Source: Peptostreptococcus sp. D1
GTDB taxonomy: Bacteria > Bacillota > Clostridia > Peptostreptococcales > Peptostreptococcaceae
DNA: 64,000 nt
Assembly (NCBI RefSeq): GCF_900112955.1
Contig: NZ_FONP01000007.1
Span: forward strand, 1-64,000
Direction of reading: 5' to 3'
Shown: positions 1-8,496 of the stretch, piece by piece
Numbering within the stretch: position 1 is the first letter of the stretch
How the letters are laid out: each line of letters opens with the position of its first letter
Notes under the pieces: generated by a model
Told to the model about the DNA's origin: nothing
Database searches by the model: none
What the model saw: only the letters and a program-made list of their open reading frames with translations
Made by a program: the position numbers and the translations under genes

Positions 1-459
1 AATTCTTGCCGCTTCAGTAGAATCTTTTTTATGCAATTGTTTATACAAGTCTGTATAATGCTTTTCTTCAGATGCTTTTTCTTTACTACTTGAACCACTC
101 TTTATTGAATTATTTGTATTTATAGGTGTCTCATCTCCAGCTTTCCATTTTTGATACCCTTTTTCTAATTCTTCATCTTCGCCACCATCTACCCAGCTAT
201 TTACTCTAGCTATTATATCATCTAGGTTAGGTTGTACCTGTGTTGAATAACATAGACAATTAGGATGTGATATTGGATATTCTTCAATAGGAAATACTCC
301 TTGACCTAGATTGTAGTTATTTTGGTTAGCATATACATCGCAAATATCTGGGCCCCACCTTTTAATTTGCCTTTCATAATGACTTGAAGATAAATTCCAT
401 TTAAACCCCTGACAAAATACATTTTCTTTTGCACTTTCCCGATTAGCTTCATTAGCAGT
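1..459 (-). pseudogene. Phage minor head protein (SPP1 gp7 / Mu F-like) fragment
   Basis: Reading the minus strand from 459 gives an open frame starting TANEANRESAKENVF and running off the left edge. It contains W-x-LSSSHYE, then GPDICDVYA, then a HPNCLC motif. This order of a WxLS..H block, a Cys-Asp block and a terminal HPxCxC is typical of the C-terminal half of phage head-morphogenesis / minor capsid proteins. No start codon is available: the frame is closed by TAA at 462-460, and the short upstream reading (ending in SNF-stop) is unrelated. The gene has therefore lost its 5' half, probably by a deletion joining two sequences. After HPNCLC the protein continues as an acidic/lysine-rich tail. 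No other phage structural gene is visible, so this is the edge of a decayed prophage or an isolated relic. Confidence 0.72.
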
Positions 460-552
460 TTAAAAATTTGAGCCTTTACATCTTAATGACTGTTAATTAT
501 CTTAACCTTTATACTTTTATAGCATAGCTCTTTAATATGTTTTTATTGAATG

Positions 553-605
553 AAAAAATAGGTGTCTTAACTATAGATTTACTATAAATGCGACACCTAT
601 TCTTT
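553..605 (-). terminator. Terminator after the YitT gene
   Basis: A 10-bp stem (557-566 with 592-601) is followed on the minus strand by a T run at 556-552. The long loop holds a second small dyad. It lies about 80 bp beyond the YitT stop. Confidence 0.7.
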
Positions 606-682
606 CGAACATATAAAAAATAACTATATTTTTTAATTAAATTATTTAAATTATATTATTTATAAATAAATTTGTAATATTA

Positions 683-1549
683 CTAAATATCCTTTGATTT
701 AAATCCACGGCCTCGTACTTCATTTATCTCATTAATTGTAATAAATGCATTAGGATCATGTCTAAACACAATTTCCTTTATCTCAGGAATTTCATCATAT
801 GAAATTGTTGTATAGATTATCTTTTTTTCTTGTCCCGTATACGCACCGGTGGCATGTATATATGTAACTCCTCTAATCATTTCCTTAATAATATCATCGG
901 CTATCACTTCTGGATGGTCAGATATTATTATAAGTGATCGTTGGTAATTCATGGCATCTTTTATAAAACCAAGTGCCATGGAACTAACATAGAACCCTAT
1001 AAGTGTATATAGACCTAATGTCATATTAAAAAACAAGCAACCCACCAAAACTACCACAATATTAAATGCAAGCGAGGTGTTTTTTACCTCAATATTTCTC
1101 TTCATTTTTAGTATTGCAGAAATAATATCTGTACCACCGGCAGAGGCTTTTGCCCTAAATATCAATCCGATACCAAGTCCGTTTAAAAATCCCCCAAATA
1201 CCGTTTGTAGCAATATGTCATGTACAGGAATAATTTTACCCATATTTTGAGTCAAACCCAAAATCAAAGAGTATATTATCATGTTGAACATGCTAAACAA
1301 ACAGAAATCTTTTTTCAAATATATAAATCCAAGTACAAATATCGGAATATTTATCAAAAATGTCACAAAACCAACATTTAGACCTGTCAAGTAGTTTATT
1401 GCAGTTGCAAATCCAGTTACTCCACCACTCAACAGATGAGCTTGCCTCAAAAATCCGTTTACTCCAACGGCAGAAATAAACAACCCCAAAATCATTGTCA
1501 ATATTCTGAGACTCGGATGTTCTTTGAATTGATCTCTCACCTGACTCAT
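683..1549 (-). CDS. YitT family membrane protein (DUF161 + DUF2179)
   Basis: This 288-residue protein has about five or six hydrophobic segments between residues 15 and 200, including the SGGVTGFA and ASAGGTDI glycine-rich turns typical of YitT repeats. The last 80 residues form a soluble DUF2179 domain (SLIIISDHPEVIAD to the C-terminus). Length and layout match full-length YitT proteins such as Bacillus YitT/YpjC. The family is membrane-bound and its transported substrate is not established. The start ATG at 1549 has an AGGT-type ribosome site just upstream. The gene is followed by its own hairpin terminator and preceded by the VanW gene with only about 23 bases between, so the two may be co-transcribed. 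Confidence 0.9.
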   Translation of the reverse strand: MSQVRDQFKEHPSLRILTMILGLFISAVGVNGFLRQAHLLSGGVTGFATAINYLTGLNVGFVTFLINIPIFVLGFIYLKKDFCLFSMFNMIIYSLILGLTQNMGKIIPVHDILLQTVFGGFLNGLGIGLIFRAKASAGGTDIISAILKMKRNIEVKNTSLAFNIVVVLVGCLFFNMTLGLYTLIGFYVSSMALGFIKDAMNYQRSLIIISDHPEVIADDIIKEMIRGVTYIHATGAYTGQEKKIIYTTISYDEIPEIKEIVFRHDPNAFITINEINEVRGRGFKSKDI

Positions 1550-1572
1550 AAATACCTCCGAGAATTATAGCT

Positions 1573-3012
1573 TTATTGAGTTGACAATATAGAGCTTGAT
1601 CCTGCAGTACCAGTTGTTGCTCCTCCAGCCTGCTGTGATGCTCCACCGGCTGGTTTCTGTGTTGCTGGCTTCGTTACAGGCTTTGCTCCAACTCTTACAA
1701 TACCCATCTTTGCTGGATAGCTACTAATACCAATTTTTTCAGTTTTAGTAGTTTTCCCACTTGCATCTTTGTATATTCTATAGGTTGCTACTGTATATCC
1801 TGGACTGGCATATTTTTCAACTACTTTTTTTCCAGCAGGTAATGTCGGATCTGTTATAGTTTTTGATCCAGCGCCAGTATAACCAAGCATTTGAGTAGTC
1901 ACATCTATGTTTGAAAGGTCGTCCTTATTTCCAAATATCTGTGAGTATATTTTTCCATTTGCTGTAAAATTTTTAATATATATATTGTGTTTATATGGAT
2001 TTTTAAATTTAAAATCCTGTCCTGGATTACCATCATAAACTGTTGCATCTCTACCCAATGCAACATAATCGGAAGGAATTGTATGATTTCTTCTAGTAGT
2101 TATTTCCATACCTGATAGCAATGCAGCATTGAATATTGTCGATGATGTCTGGCATACTCCACCGCCAACTCCCATAGTTAATTTTCCACTTTCAATTACT
2201 GGTGCATACTTGTATCCATTACTGATAGTCTTTTCACCAGTCAAGCCATTGAATGAAAATTCATCATTAGGCTTAAGTATAATTCCACTGGAATCCTGAG
2301 CAGATTTTCTAATATTGAAATCTCTTCCAGGCATACCACCATAGTTTGTAGAAAATCCTCCCAGCAATGTATCAATGCCTTTTAAATCATCCGCCTTTAG
2401 CTTTGCTTCTTCAAGCTTTACGACCAATGATATATCAAACTTATCATTTTTTATTTCCCCATCAATCTTCTTCTTTGATTCTACAACATTCATTTCCCTT
2501 CCAGCTTCATCAGGTACAATTGATGTTTTTTCATCCTTATAAAGCAAGGATGCATTTTTCACTGGAGCATCTAGCTCTTCCTTTATTGATGTTAGTTTTT
2601 TTTCAAGCTTGGCTACATCATATGCTGTAGCCAATGATATGTTAGTTTTAGATCCAAAATCAGACTTTAACGTTGTAAATATATTCGATATAAAGCTACC
2701 ACTACGATTTATATTGAAGGCATTATCGACCGTCTTTTTAAAATCTATTTTCATATCTAAATCTGAAGGAGAAATTTGCCACTTCATATCTTTGTGATTC
2801 AATGTTATATTGTCAAATTTTTTGCTGTCTTCAAGCTTGGATATTGCCTGAGACTTCGTCAAATTCTGAATATTAATACCGGCAACATACACATTTTTTG
2901 CAATTTTGTCAGAGCTGACTTGATATCCAAGTACACTCGTCCCAACAACCAAAATCCCCAAAATTATACCTACAGGTATAACTACCTTTTTATTATCTTT
3001 CAAAAAGCTCAT
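1573..3012 (-). CDS. VanW family cell-surface protein
   Basis: A predicted 479-residue protein. I chose the ATG at 3012 because AAGGAG lies 8 bases upstream; an in-frame ATG at 3063 has no ribosome site. After a short cytoplasmic lysine-rich start there is one signal-anchor helix (VVIPVGIILGILVVG). Two extracytoplasmic peptidoglycan-binding-like (PG_binding_4) segments follow, then a VanW domain with GMPGRDFN, LKPNDEFSFN, GGGVCQTSSTIFNAAL and RRNHTIPSDYV. A G5-like region and a low-complexity Lys/Pro/Ala/Gly tail end the protein. VanW proteins occur beside vancomycin-resistance genes, but most are housekeeping wall proteins of unknown biochemical role. No van genes are seen here, so a wall-associated role is the safe reading. 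Confidence 0.92.
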   Translation of the reverse strand: MSFLKDNKKVVIPVGIILGILVVGTSVLGYQVSSDKIAKNVYVAGINIQNLTKSQAISKLEDSKKFDNITLNHKDMKWQISPSDLDMKIDFKKTVDNAFNINRSGSFISNIFTTLKSDFGSKTNISLATAYDVAKLEKKLTSIKEELDAPVKNASLLYKDEKTSIVPDEAGREMNVVESKKKIDGEIKNDKFDISLVVKLEEAKLKADDLKGIDTLLGGFSTNYGGMPGRDFNIRKSAQDSSGIILKPNDEFSFNGLTGEKTISNGYKYAPVIESGKLTMGVGGGVCQTSSTIFNAALLSGMEITTRRNHTIPSDYVALGRDATVYDGNPGQDFKFKNPYKHNIYIKNFTANGKIYSQIFGNKDDLSNIDVTTQMLGYTGAGSKTITDPTLPAGKKVVEKYASPGYTVATYRIYKDASGKTTKTEKIGISSYPAKMGIVRVGAKPVTKPATQKPAGGASQQAGGATTGTAGSSSILSTQ

Positions 3013-3201
3013 AAAATATCTCCTTTTTTTAATACAAAAAAATAAATCCAAATTTTCTTTCATTAAAAAGCAATTTTTAATAATTACCTTTATTTAATAT
3101 CTAATTAGAAATAAGTTCTATCAATATTATATCACAAATTATTGATTTTCAAACAAATAAATACTGACCAGAAATAAAAAAATAAAATAAAAAAATATAG
3201 G

Positions 3202-3230
3202 TTGCGTTTTCTAAACTATTCTGTTATAAT
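3202..3230 (+). promoter_or_regulatory. Sigma-A promoter of the LexA-like gene
   Basis: TTGCGT (3202-3207) and a perfect TATAAT (3225-3230) are separated by 17 bases, about 34 bases ahead of the ATG, with GGAGG between. Confidence 0.75.
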
Positions 3231-3263
3231 TATGATAAGATATTTTATTGGAGGAACTGATAT

Positions 3264-3941
3264 ATGAACAAGGAACTCTTCATTAGCAGATTGAATTTTG
3301 CTATTAAAATAAGAAATTATACTCAATACTCACTTTCAAAAAAAACCGGAATAAATAAGGGATCATTGAGTTCATATATGAGCGGAAAATACCTTCCAAA
3401 GCAAGATAAAATTTACATTTTGTCTGATGCCCTTGAGGTTAACCCAGAATGGCTGATGTGTAGCTCGGATGATATGGAATTAAACCTCCCAAATAAATTT
3501 GGATACGACGAGGCTTCAGAGGTTGGCTCATATCCATTTATAGAAGATTCCGTATCAGCCGGTGTACCCAACCTTATCTCCGGATATGATTATCTAAACC
3601 ATATTCAGATACCTGATTTTTTTCTTGGTAGATATGCTGGAAGAAAAGATATTGTTGTATTGAAGGTCAATGGTGATAGTATGAATAAGATAATTCCTGA
3701 TGATTCGATTATTGTCGTACTACAGGATGTTCCTCTATCTTCTCTATCCACAGATGATATTGTCGTTTTCAGCTATAATTATGAATATGGAGTAAAAAAG
3801 CTAATAAAAGACAAAGTCAATAATAGACTTATTTTTAGACCTGAAAGCTATGAGAGTTGTTTTCAAGATCTGATTGTTAATTATGGTGATACCAATCTTC
3901 AAATTGTCGGTAAAGTAATTATGTATAATGTTATGCTATAA
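3264..3941 (+). CDS. XRE-S24 self-cleaving repressor (LexA/CI-like)
   Basis: This 225-residue protein has an N-terminal Cro/CI helix-turn-helix (about residues 5-66: YSLSKKTGINKGSLSSYMSG) and a C-terminal S24 peptidase domain (about 88-223). The expected autoproteolysis elements are present: a cleavage pair Ala99-Gly100 in SVSAGVP, the nucleophile Ser139 in NGDSMN, and a general-base Lys at 178/179 in GVKKL. It should bind DNA as a dimer and be inactivated by RecA-stimulated self-cleavage or a related signal. It stands alone, transcribed opposite to its neighbours, with no divergent cro or integrase. The phage head fragment 2.8 kb away makes a prophage origin possible, but many Clostridia keep such single-copy repressors. 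Its target genes are not visible here. Confidence 0.9.
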   Translation: MNKELFISRLNFAIKIRNYTQYSLSKKTGINKGSLSSYMSGKYLPKQDKIYILSDALEVNPEWLMCSSDDMELNLPNKFGYDEASEVGSYPFIEDSVSAGVPNLISGYDYLNHIQIPDFFLGRYAGRKDIVVLKVNGDSMNKIIPDDSIIVVLQDVPLSSLSTDDIVVFSYNYEYGVKKLIKDKVNNRLIFRPESYESCFQDLIVNYGDTNLQIVGKVIMYNVML

Positions 3942-4001
3942 TTTAAAGCAATCGTGTATAATTTTATGCTTTTAAATATAAAGAAATCATAAATAAAAAA
4001 A

Positions 4002-4022
4002 GACACAACAAAATGCTGTGTC
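4002..4022 (-). terminator. Terminator after the small membrane protein gene
   Basis: A 9-bp stem with one mismatch and a 3-base loop is followed on the minus strand by seven T (4001-3995). Confidence 0.8.
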
Positions 4023-4082
4023 GAAATTTCAAAACTAATCTTATTGAACTGTCGTGTCAGTATTTATGATGCTAGAAATTCA

Positions 4083-4412
4083 TTAAGATGCTCTATGATT
4101 TGTTTTCTTTCTTCTGTTGAACTCTCTAGCTCTTTCAACCTCTTCTTCGTTAAGCTTCTTGATAAGCTTTCTATTGATAGGAACGAACAATTTATGACTG
4201 TTGTAGAAGCATATCAAAAATGTAAGTGTCAAATCGAAAACTAAGAACACCAACATATAAAAGGATAACGACACAACAACACCTGCAAAAATATTTGCCA
4301 AAATTATTATGAAACCTACTCCAAAAGTGACAATTGTTGAAAATACGAAATATCTCAAAGATCTATTAAAGAAACTATGCAATTTTAGACCTAATTCTCT
4401 CATTATTTTCAC
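4083..4412 (-). CDS. Small membrane protein of unknown function
   Basis: I do not recognise this 109-residue protein. It has two strongly hydrophobic stretches (about 22-45 and 49-70) that could form two or three transmembrane helices, and a highly charged C-terminal tail (KLIKKLNEEEVERAREFNRRKK) likely to be cytoplasmic and helical. The start shown is a GTG at 4412. An ATG at 4403 is an equally good candidate, because a GGTGA ribosome-like site lies 5 bases before it. It is a single-gene unit closed by a strong terminator. Confidence 0.65.
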   Translation of the reverse strand: MKIMRELGLKLHSFFNRSLRYFVFSTIVTFGVGFIIILANIFAGVVVSLSFYMLVFLVFDLTLTFLICFYNSHKLFVPINRKLIKKLNEEEVERAREFNRRKKTNHRAS

Positions 4413-4547
4413 CCACTTTCATCAATATTTGGCTCCATATATTTTTGGATAATAACCAAAACTTTTTACAGTATTTCAAAAATTATACTCAACCTAAATA
4501 TATAATAACAAATTATGACACTAATATCAATACAAAACAACAAATTA

Positions 4548-5216
4548 TTATAAATTTATTTTTATTGATTTTTTTGCGAGCTCGTCTGCCAGTTCATTAT
4601 ACTTGTTTCCACTGTGTGCTTTGACCTTTACAAATTTAATTTTTATCTTTTCACCATAGAAATTAGATATTTTTTTGTATTCCTGAGTTCCTTTTTTGTT
4701 TGCCTTCCATTCTCCAGTGAACCATTTTTCGATGCCATTATAATCATAATAAATAGTTAAATTGTCATAATTATTGTCATAACAGTACTTCATTGCGATT
4801 ATTGATGCATTTATTTCTCCAGCAACATTTCTCATGCTTGTAAATTCATCATTATCACCTTTAATTGAAAATTGTTCGATTACAACATCATTCTTAAGAA
4901 TTACGACACCGGAGCCATATGTGTTAAAAGTAGAATCAAAACTACCATCAACATATGCTTCAATAATGTCATTATTACCATAAATTGTATCTATATGTTG
5001 ATTTTCATCGCAATTTTTATCAATATTTTTTTTATTATCTGTACTAACATCTTTTTCAATATTTTTTTGTAGATAATCCATCGCTTCATATGGTTTATAA
5101 AAGGATTTGTATGAGGCATTTGAAAATCCCTGAATCATTTCTTTACAATCATTCCAATTTAAAAAAATCCCATTTATCCTACCATTCAAAACTACATAGT
5201 ATTTTTGCTTCTTCAT
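4548..5216 (-). CDS. rnhA: Ribonuclease H1 with N-terminal viroplasmin (HBD) domain
   Basis: This 222-residue protein carries two domains. Residues 1-48 are a caulimovirus-viroplasmin/hybrid-binding module (YYVVLNGRINGIF..W..C...I.GF..ASYKSF) that binds RNA-DNA hybrids. After an Asp/Asn/Lys-rich linker, residues about 85-218 form an RNase H fold. The catalytic acidic residues are present: Asp90 (AYVDGS), Glu134 (AGEINA), Asp158 (YYDYNG) and Asp211 (NELADELA), with His201 (KAHSGN). It should cut the RNA strand of RNA-DNA hybrids such as R-loops and primers. The start is the ATG at 5216, 8 bases after AAGGAG; the ATG at 5222 is too close to it. It is a monocistronic minus-strand gene. Confidence 0.93.
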   Translation of the reverse strand: MKKQKYYVVLNGRINGIFLNWNDCKEMIQGFSNASYKSFYKPYEAMDYLQKNIEKDVSTDNKKNIDKNCDENQHIDTIYGNNDIIEAYVDGSFDSTFNTYGSGVVILKNDVVIEQFSIKGDNDEFTSMRNVAGEINASIIAMKYCYDNNYDNLTIYYDYNGIEKWFTGEWKANKKGTQEYKKISNFYGEKIKIKFVKVKAHSGNKYNELADELAKKSIKINL

Positions 5217-5303
5217 ACACATATCTCCTTACCAATAATATTTTTCATTTTATCAAATATTTTTACTACTAATACAATTACAATTGCTTCAGATACGAAT
5301 TAT

Positions 5304-5342
5304 TATGAAATAAATAGCTATTGCATAGCTATTTATTTCATA
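5304..5342. repeat. Perfect 18-bp inverted repeat, 3-base loop
   Basis: Arms at 5304-5321 and 5325-5342 pair without mismatch around TGC. It lies 15 bases from the next hairpin and about 90 bases ahead of the rnhA start. There is no T tract on either side, so I would not call it a classical terminator. Confidence 0.75.
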
Positions 5343-5356
5343 AATCATTGCTGCAT

Positions 5357-5396
5357 AATAAGCTTTGTCCTATTGAAAAATAGGACAAAGCTTATT
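5357..5396 (-). terminator. 18-bp hairpin abutting the stop of the VTT gene
   Basis: Arms 5357-5374 and 5379-5396 with loop GAAA begin at the base after the TAA (5399-5397). The adjacent T-rich run is on the plus side, so minus-strand termination may rest on stem strength alone. Confidence 0.5.
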
Positions 5397-6158
5397 TTAC
5401 TTTTTTCTAGCCTTTAGTATATCATAGATAATTCTAAAAATCATCTTTATCAATTCTCTAATGTAGTATTGCTTCACTAAAAAATTTTTTGTTCTAGCTT
5501 CCACCATATATTTGTCTTTTATATCCTCTTTTGATGAAATGTACTTCACATATTCTTGCTTGACATTATCCTCGCTCTTTTCTAAATCCTTCTTAAGAAT
5601 ACTTGCAATATAATAAGTAGCTATTGTGATCAATGTAACTACGATAATTTTCACAGGACTATGAATAAATCCGTTAATATCGCTACCAACATAGCTTACT
5701 AGAAACATCATCAAAAACTTTCCAAACATCATAGGTGGAATAAATATCTTATAGCTAATATTGCATAATGAAGATGCAACAGTCAGCAATGAGCTAGGTA
5801 AAAAAGGAAATGTATAAAAGGCAAATATCCCTAAAAAGCCTTTTTCTTCAAGTATTTTTGATGCCTTAAAAAATTTGTCTGATTCAAATTTTTTTCTTAA
5901 CTTGGAAAACACCTCGAGCTTTAATATTTTTTTTAAAAATAAAAATACGCAAATTGTTCCAACTGATGAACCCAACCATGTAGCAACAAATCCAGCTATC
6001 AATCCATTAACAGCTGCACTCGTTGCTACAATTGCCAACAATGGTAATGCGGGTATAAAGCTTTCCAAAAATGCTGCAAAAAAACTAATCAGAATTGATA
6101 TGATAAAATAGTCTTTTGCAAAATAAAGTATATTGTTTATTAAATCCAAAATTATCAC
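5397..6158 (-). CDS. VTT (DedA/TVP38-like) membrane protein
   Basis: This 253-residue integral membrane protein is of the VTT (SNARE-associated/DedA) fold. The N-terminal segment FAAFLESFIPALPLLAIVATSAAVNG and the re-entrant motif GSSVGTICVFLFLK, followed later by FYTFPFLPSSLLTVASSL and FGKFLMMFLVSYVG, follow the usual family pattern. The acidic Glu in the first motif (FLESFIP) is the residue that the DedA family needs. DedA relatives act in undecaprenyl-phosphate or phospholipid flipping and membrane homeostasis. The C-terminal 60 residues are a charged cytoplasmic tail (EKSEDNVKQEYVKYI) longer than in most DedA proteins. I cannot tell the substrate. Confidence 0.85.
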   Translation of the reverse strand: MIILDLINNILYFAKDYFIISILISFFAAFLESFIPALPLLAIVATSAAVNGLIAGFVATWLGSSVGTICVFLFLKKILKLEVFSKLRKKFESDKFFKASKILEEKGFLGIFAFYTFPFLPSSLLTVASSLCNISYKIFIPPMMFGKFLMMFLVSYVGSDINGFIHSPVKIIVVTLITIATYYIASILKKDLEKSEDNVKQEYVKYISSKEDIKDKYMVEARTKNFLVKQYYIRELIKMIFRIIYDILKARKK

Positions 6159-6230
6159 CTCTAATTATTGACTTAACTAATGATAACATAATATCCTAAA
6201 TAAACACATAATAATCAAAAAAAGAAAAAA

Positions 6231-6264
6231 CTTTATCTTAGATAAAATTATATCTAAAATAAAG
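6231..6264 (-). terminator. Terminator after the phospholipase-C-like gene
   Basis: A 14-bp stem (one mismatch, arms 6231-6244 and 6251-6264, 6-base loop) is followed on the minus strand by TTTTTTCTTTTTTT. Confidence 0.85.
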
Positions 6265-6267
6265 CTT

Positions 6268-6843
6268 CTATGCCACAGAATGAGATTTTATTGTGTTATT
6301 CAAAATATTTTCAAGAATGTAGTTTGTTACTGTGTTGCAAATATATGTCGAGAATTTCAAATCATTTACTTCAAAATTTCCATTTGTCTTGTATTCCCCA
6401 TACAAGGTTTCAATAAATGAATTGATATCATCCAAATATTGTATTCTATTATTTTTTATATTAAAATCCTCAGCTACTTTTGTCAATCCCTTCTCATATT
6501 TTATATGAATTATCATGCTGTGCTTAAATTCCCATCTTTCACTATGGGCAACACAGAAAAAATCTGCCAAAAAGTGACAAATCACACCTATCTCTTGAGA
6601 AAATTCCTTCTTCGTAAATATCTTTTCCATTTTATCTAAATCGAGTCTCTTTAAAAAATCTATTTTCTTTAAAATCATCTCATAGGATTCATCCATATAA
6701 TGCTTTTTTAATTTATACTTTGAAATAATATCTGGCTTGACATTGCCATATATAAAATTTTTGTCATCTATTAAAAATCTCTTGTTACTATCAGTGTGTT
6801 CTATTAATGAATTAGCAATAATAATATGCGTCTTCATCATCAT
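6268..6843 (-). CDS. Zinc-dependent phospholipase C-like (PF00882-type) protein
   Basis: This 191-residue protein keeps the metal-binding spacing of the zinc-dependent phospholipase C superfamily: His6 (MKTHIII), Asp38 in GNVKPD, and the helix HFLADFFCVAH with His90, Asp94 and His100. No signal peptide is seen, unlike secreted toxins, and the protein is shorter than alpha-toxin and lacks its C-terminal lipid-binding domain. It is thus one of the small, probably cytoplasmic, clostridial members whose substrate is unknown. The start is the ATG at 6843, 6 bases after AGGTGG; this site overlaps the end of the radical SAM gene, so the two genes are translationally close and form an operon. Confidence 0.72.
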   Translation of the reverse strand: MMMKTHIIIANSLIEHTDSNKRFLIDDKNFIYGNVKPDIISKYKLKKHYMDESYEMILKKIDFLKRLDLDKMEKIFTKKEFSQEIGVICHFLADFFCVAHSERWEFKHSMIIHIKYEKGLTKVAEDFNIKNNRIQYLDDINSFIETLYGEYKTNGNFEVNDLKFSTYICNTVTNYILENILNNTIKSHSVA

Positions 6844-6853
6844 AAAAAACCAC

Positions 6854-7822
6854 CTACTCCCTAAAAAAATACTTGCCTTGCCAGCTATTTCGTCTATTGA
6901 GTTCATCATCAATTGCATTTAATACTTCCCATTTTTTCAGACTCCATAGCGGTCCCACCAATTCTTCTTTTTTCCCATCACCGGTCAGCCTATGTATCAC
7001 GATATTTTGTGGTATAATCTCCAACTGATCACATACCAAATCAATGTATTCATCAAATTCCATAAGCTTAACCATATTTTTATTATACATCTTTTCCATT
7101 GCTGTGTCACGAATTATATGCAATAAGTGTATCTTTATACCTTGAATATCCAATTTGCAAACTTTTTTCACAGTCTCAATCATCATTTCCTTTGTCTCGC
7201 CAGGAAGTCCATTTATTATATGAACAACAACATCTATTCCCTTTTCTCTCAGACGCATGACGCAATCTTCAAAAGCTTTGTAATTATGTCCTCTATTAAT
7301 AAGCCTTGATGTATTATCATGAATGGTTTGTAACCCAAGCTCCACCCATAAATTTGTACGAAGATTTAATTCTGACAAATATTCTAGCACATCATCCTCG
7401 ATACAATCCGGTCTTGTCGAAATAGACAATCCAACGACATCGTCCAAATTTAATATGGTTTCATATTTTTCCTTTAATACTTCAACCGGTGCATATGTAT
7501 TCGTAAATGCCTGGAAATATCCGATGTATTTTGCATTAGACCACTTCTTTTCCATCATTTTTTTTATATTGTCAAATTGTGATACTAGGTTTTCATTTGG
7601 ATTCCCAGCAAAATCACCAGAGCCCTCCTTGCTACAATACGTACATCCACCTGTCGATATTTTACCATCAATATTAGGGCAAGTAAAACCAGCATTTATA
7701 GAAACCTTAAATACCTTTGAATCAAACCTTTTTCTTAGATAATAGTTCCAAGTGTGATATCTTTTGTTTTCAATTTTGTATTTAAATTCATTTTCAATTT
7801 TTGAATCTTTACTTTTTTTCAT
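6854..7822 (-). CDS. Radical SAM protein, YhcC/TIGR01212 family
   Basis: This 322-residue protein opens with WNYYLRKRF and FKVSINAGFTCPN. The iron-sulfur cysteines are Cys48, Cys60 and Cys63 (CPN..GGCTYC). This unusual Cx11Cxx C spacing, followed by SGDFAG, is diagnostic of the YhcC family rather than the common CxxxCxxC radical SAM proteins. Further family blocks are SISTRPDC, WVELGLQT and HIINGLPGETKEMM. The biochemical role of YhcC is not firmly established; a link to tRNA or respiratory metabolism has been proposed. AAAGGGG precedes the ATG. The downstream phospholipase-C-like gene begins about 10 bases after its stop. Confidence 0.9.
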   Translation of the reverse strand: MKKSKDSKIENEFKYKIENKRYHTWNYYLRKRFDSKVFKVSINAGFTCPNIDGKISTGGCTYCSKEGSGDFAGNPNENLVSQFDNIKKMMEKKWSNAKYIGYFQAFTNTYAPVEVLKEKYETILNLDDVVGLSISTRPDCIEDDVLEYLSELNLRTNLWVELGLQTIHDNTSRLINRGHNYKAFEDCVMRLREKGIDVVVHIINGLPGETKEMMIETVKKVCKLDIQGIKIHLLHIIRDTAMEKMYNKNMVKLMEFDEYIDLVCDQLEIIPQNIVIHRLTGDGKKEELVGPLWSLKKWEVLNAIDDELNRRNSWQGKYFFRE

Positions 7823-7912
7823 TCCAAATAATAAACCCCTTTTTATGAGCAGGACATAGGTTAATATCTACTTGCATTGAATTTCATAAATTCATATAAG
7901 CTACTGTAAATA

Positions 7913-8467
7913 TTATCTATTGCCTTCTCTATTTATAATGTTTATTCCCACAACAATAAAATATATTCCGAAAATTATTACTATACCAGATAGTATACTC
8001 ACTAAAAATCTACTCAAAAATAGTGGAGAAACTATTAACAGTATTCCGACCAATAGTTTTAATACATTTGATGTACTAAAGTATACAGTCGAAAATCTTC
8101 TATAGTTCATATAATTTTGCAGCTCTCTAACCAATAAAAATAATCCTATAGAAATCGATAGAAGCATATTTACTTGCTTTGGAAAAATGAATAATAGGAT
8201 GGCAGTTACAAACAACCCCATGCATTTTATCCTGGCTTTGTTGATTTCTTTTTTATCAGAGTATCTTGTAAGTTCATTTAAATTTTTTAGACTTAACCAA
8301 GCACCATATAGAAAAGAAATCCCCATTCCCCAAGAAAATACATTTATTCCAATATTTTTTCTCGAAATGCAATAAGTTCCTATTGCCAATAGCATAACAC
8401 CAAGTACGATAAACTTTTTGCTATTTTTACTATCAAATATTCCACTAAAATTAAAATTACTAATCAT
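7913..8467 (-). CDS. DUF308/HdeD-like membrane protein
   Basis: This 184-residue protein has six hydrophobic segments in three pairs, with short polar loops such as SRKNIG and RYSDKKEINKARIK. The repeating pairs and the C-terminal GIVIIFGIYFIVVGI match DUF308 (HdeD-like) proteins, whose function in Gram-positives is unknown. I chose the ATG at 8467, five bases after GGTGG, over the ATG at 8482, which lacks a ribosome site. It is followed by the radical SAM gene and preceded by the HAD gene, all on the minus strand, so a run of co-directional genes is likely. Confidence 0.72.
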   Translation of the reverse strand: MISNFNFSGIFDSKNSKKFIVLGVMLLAIGTYCISRKNIGINVFSWGMGISFLYGAWLSLKNLNELTRYSDKKEINKARIKCMGLFVTAILLFIFPKQVNMLLSISIGLFLLVRELQNYMNYRRFSTVYFSTSNVLKLLVGILLIVSPLFLSRFLVSILSGIVIIFGIYFIVVGINIINREGNR

Positions 8468-8496
8468 ACTACCACCAACCATTCATTCAACAAATA

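Noticed and set aside
1573-3012. Vancomycin resistance from the VanW gene
   Set aside because: No vanA/B ligase, vanH or vanX is present; the only ligase (ddl) carries the Tyr typical of D-Ala-D-Ala.
2367-3045. Plus-strand frames opposite the VanW gene
   Set aside because: They are antisense shadows with no ribosome sites or family motifs.
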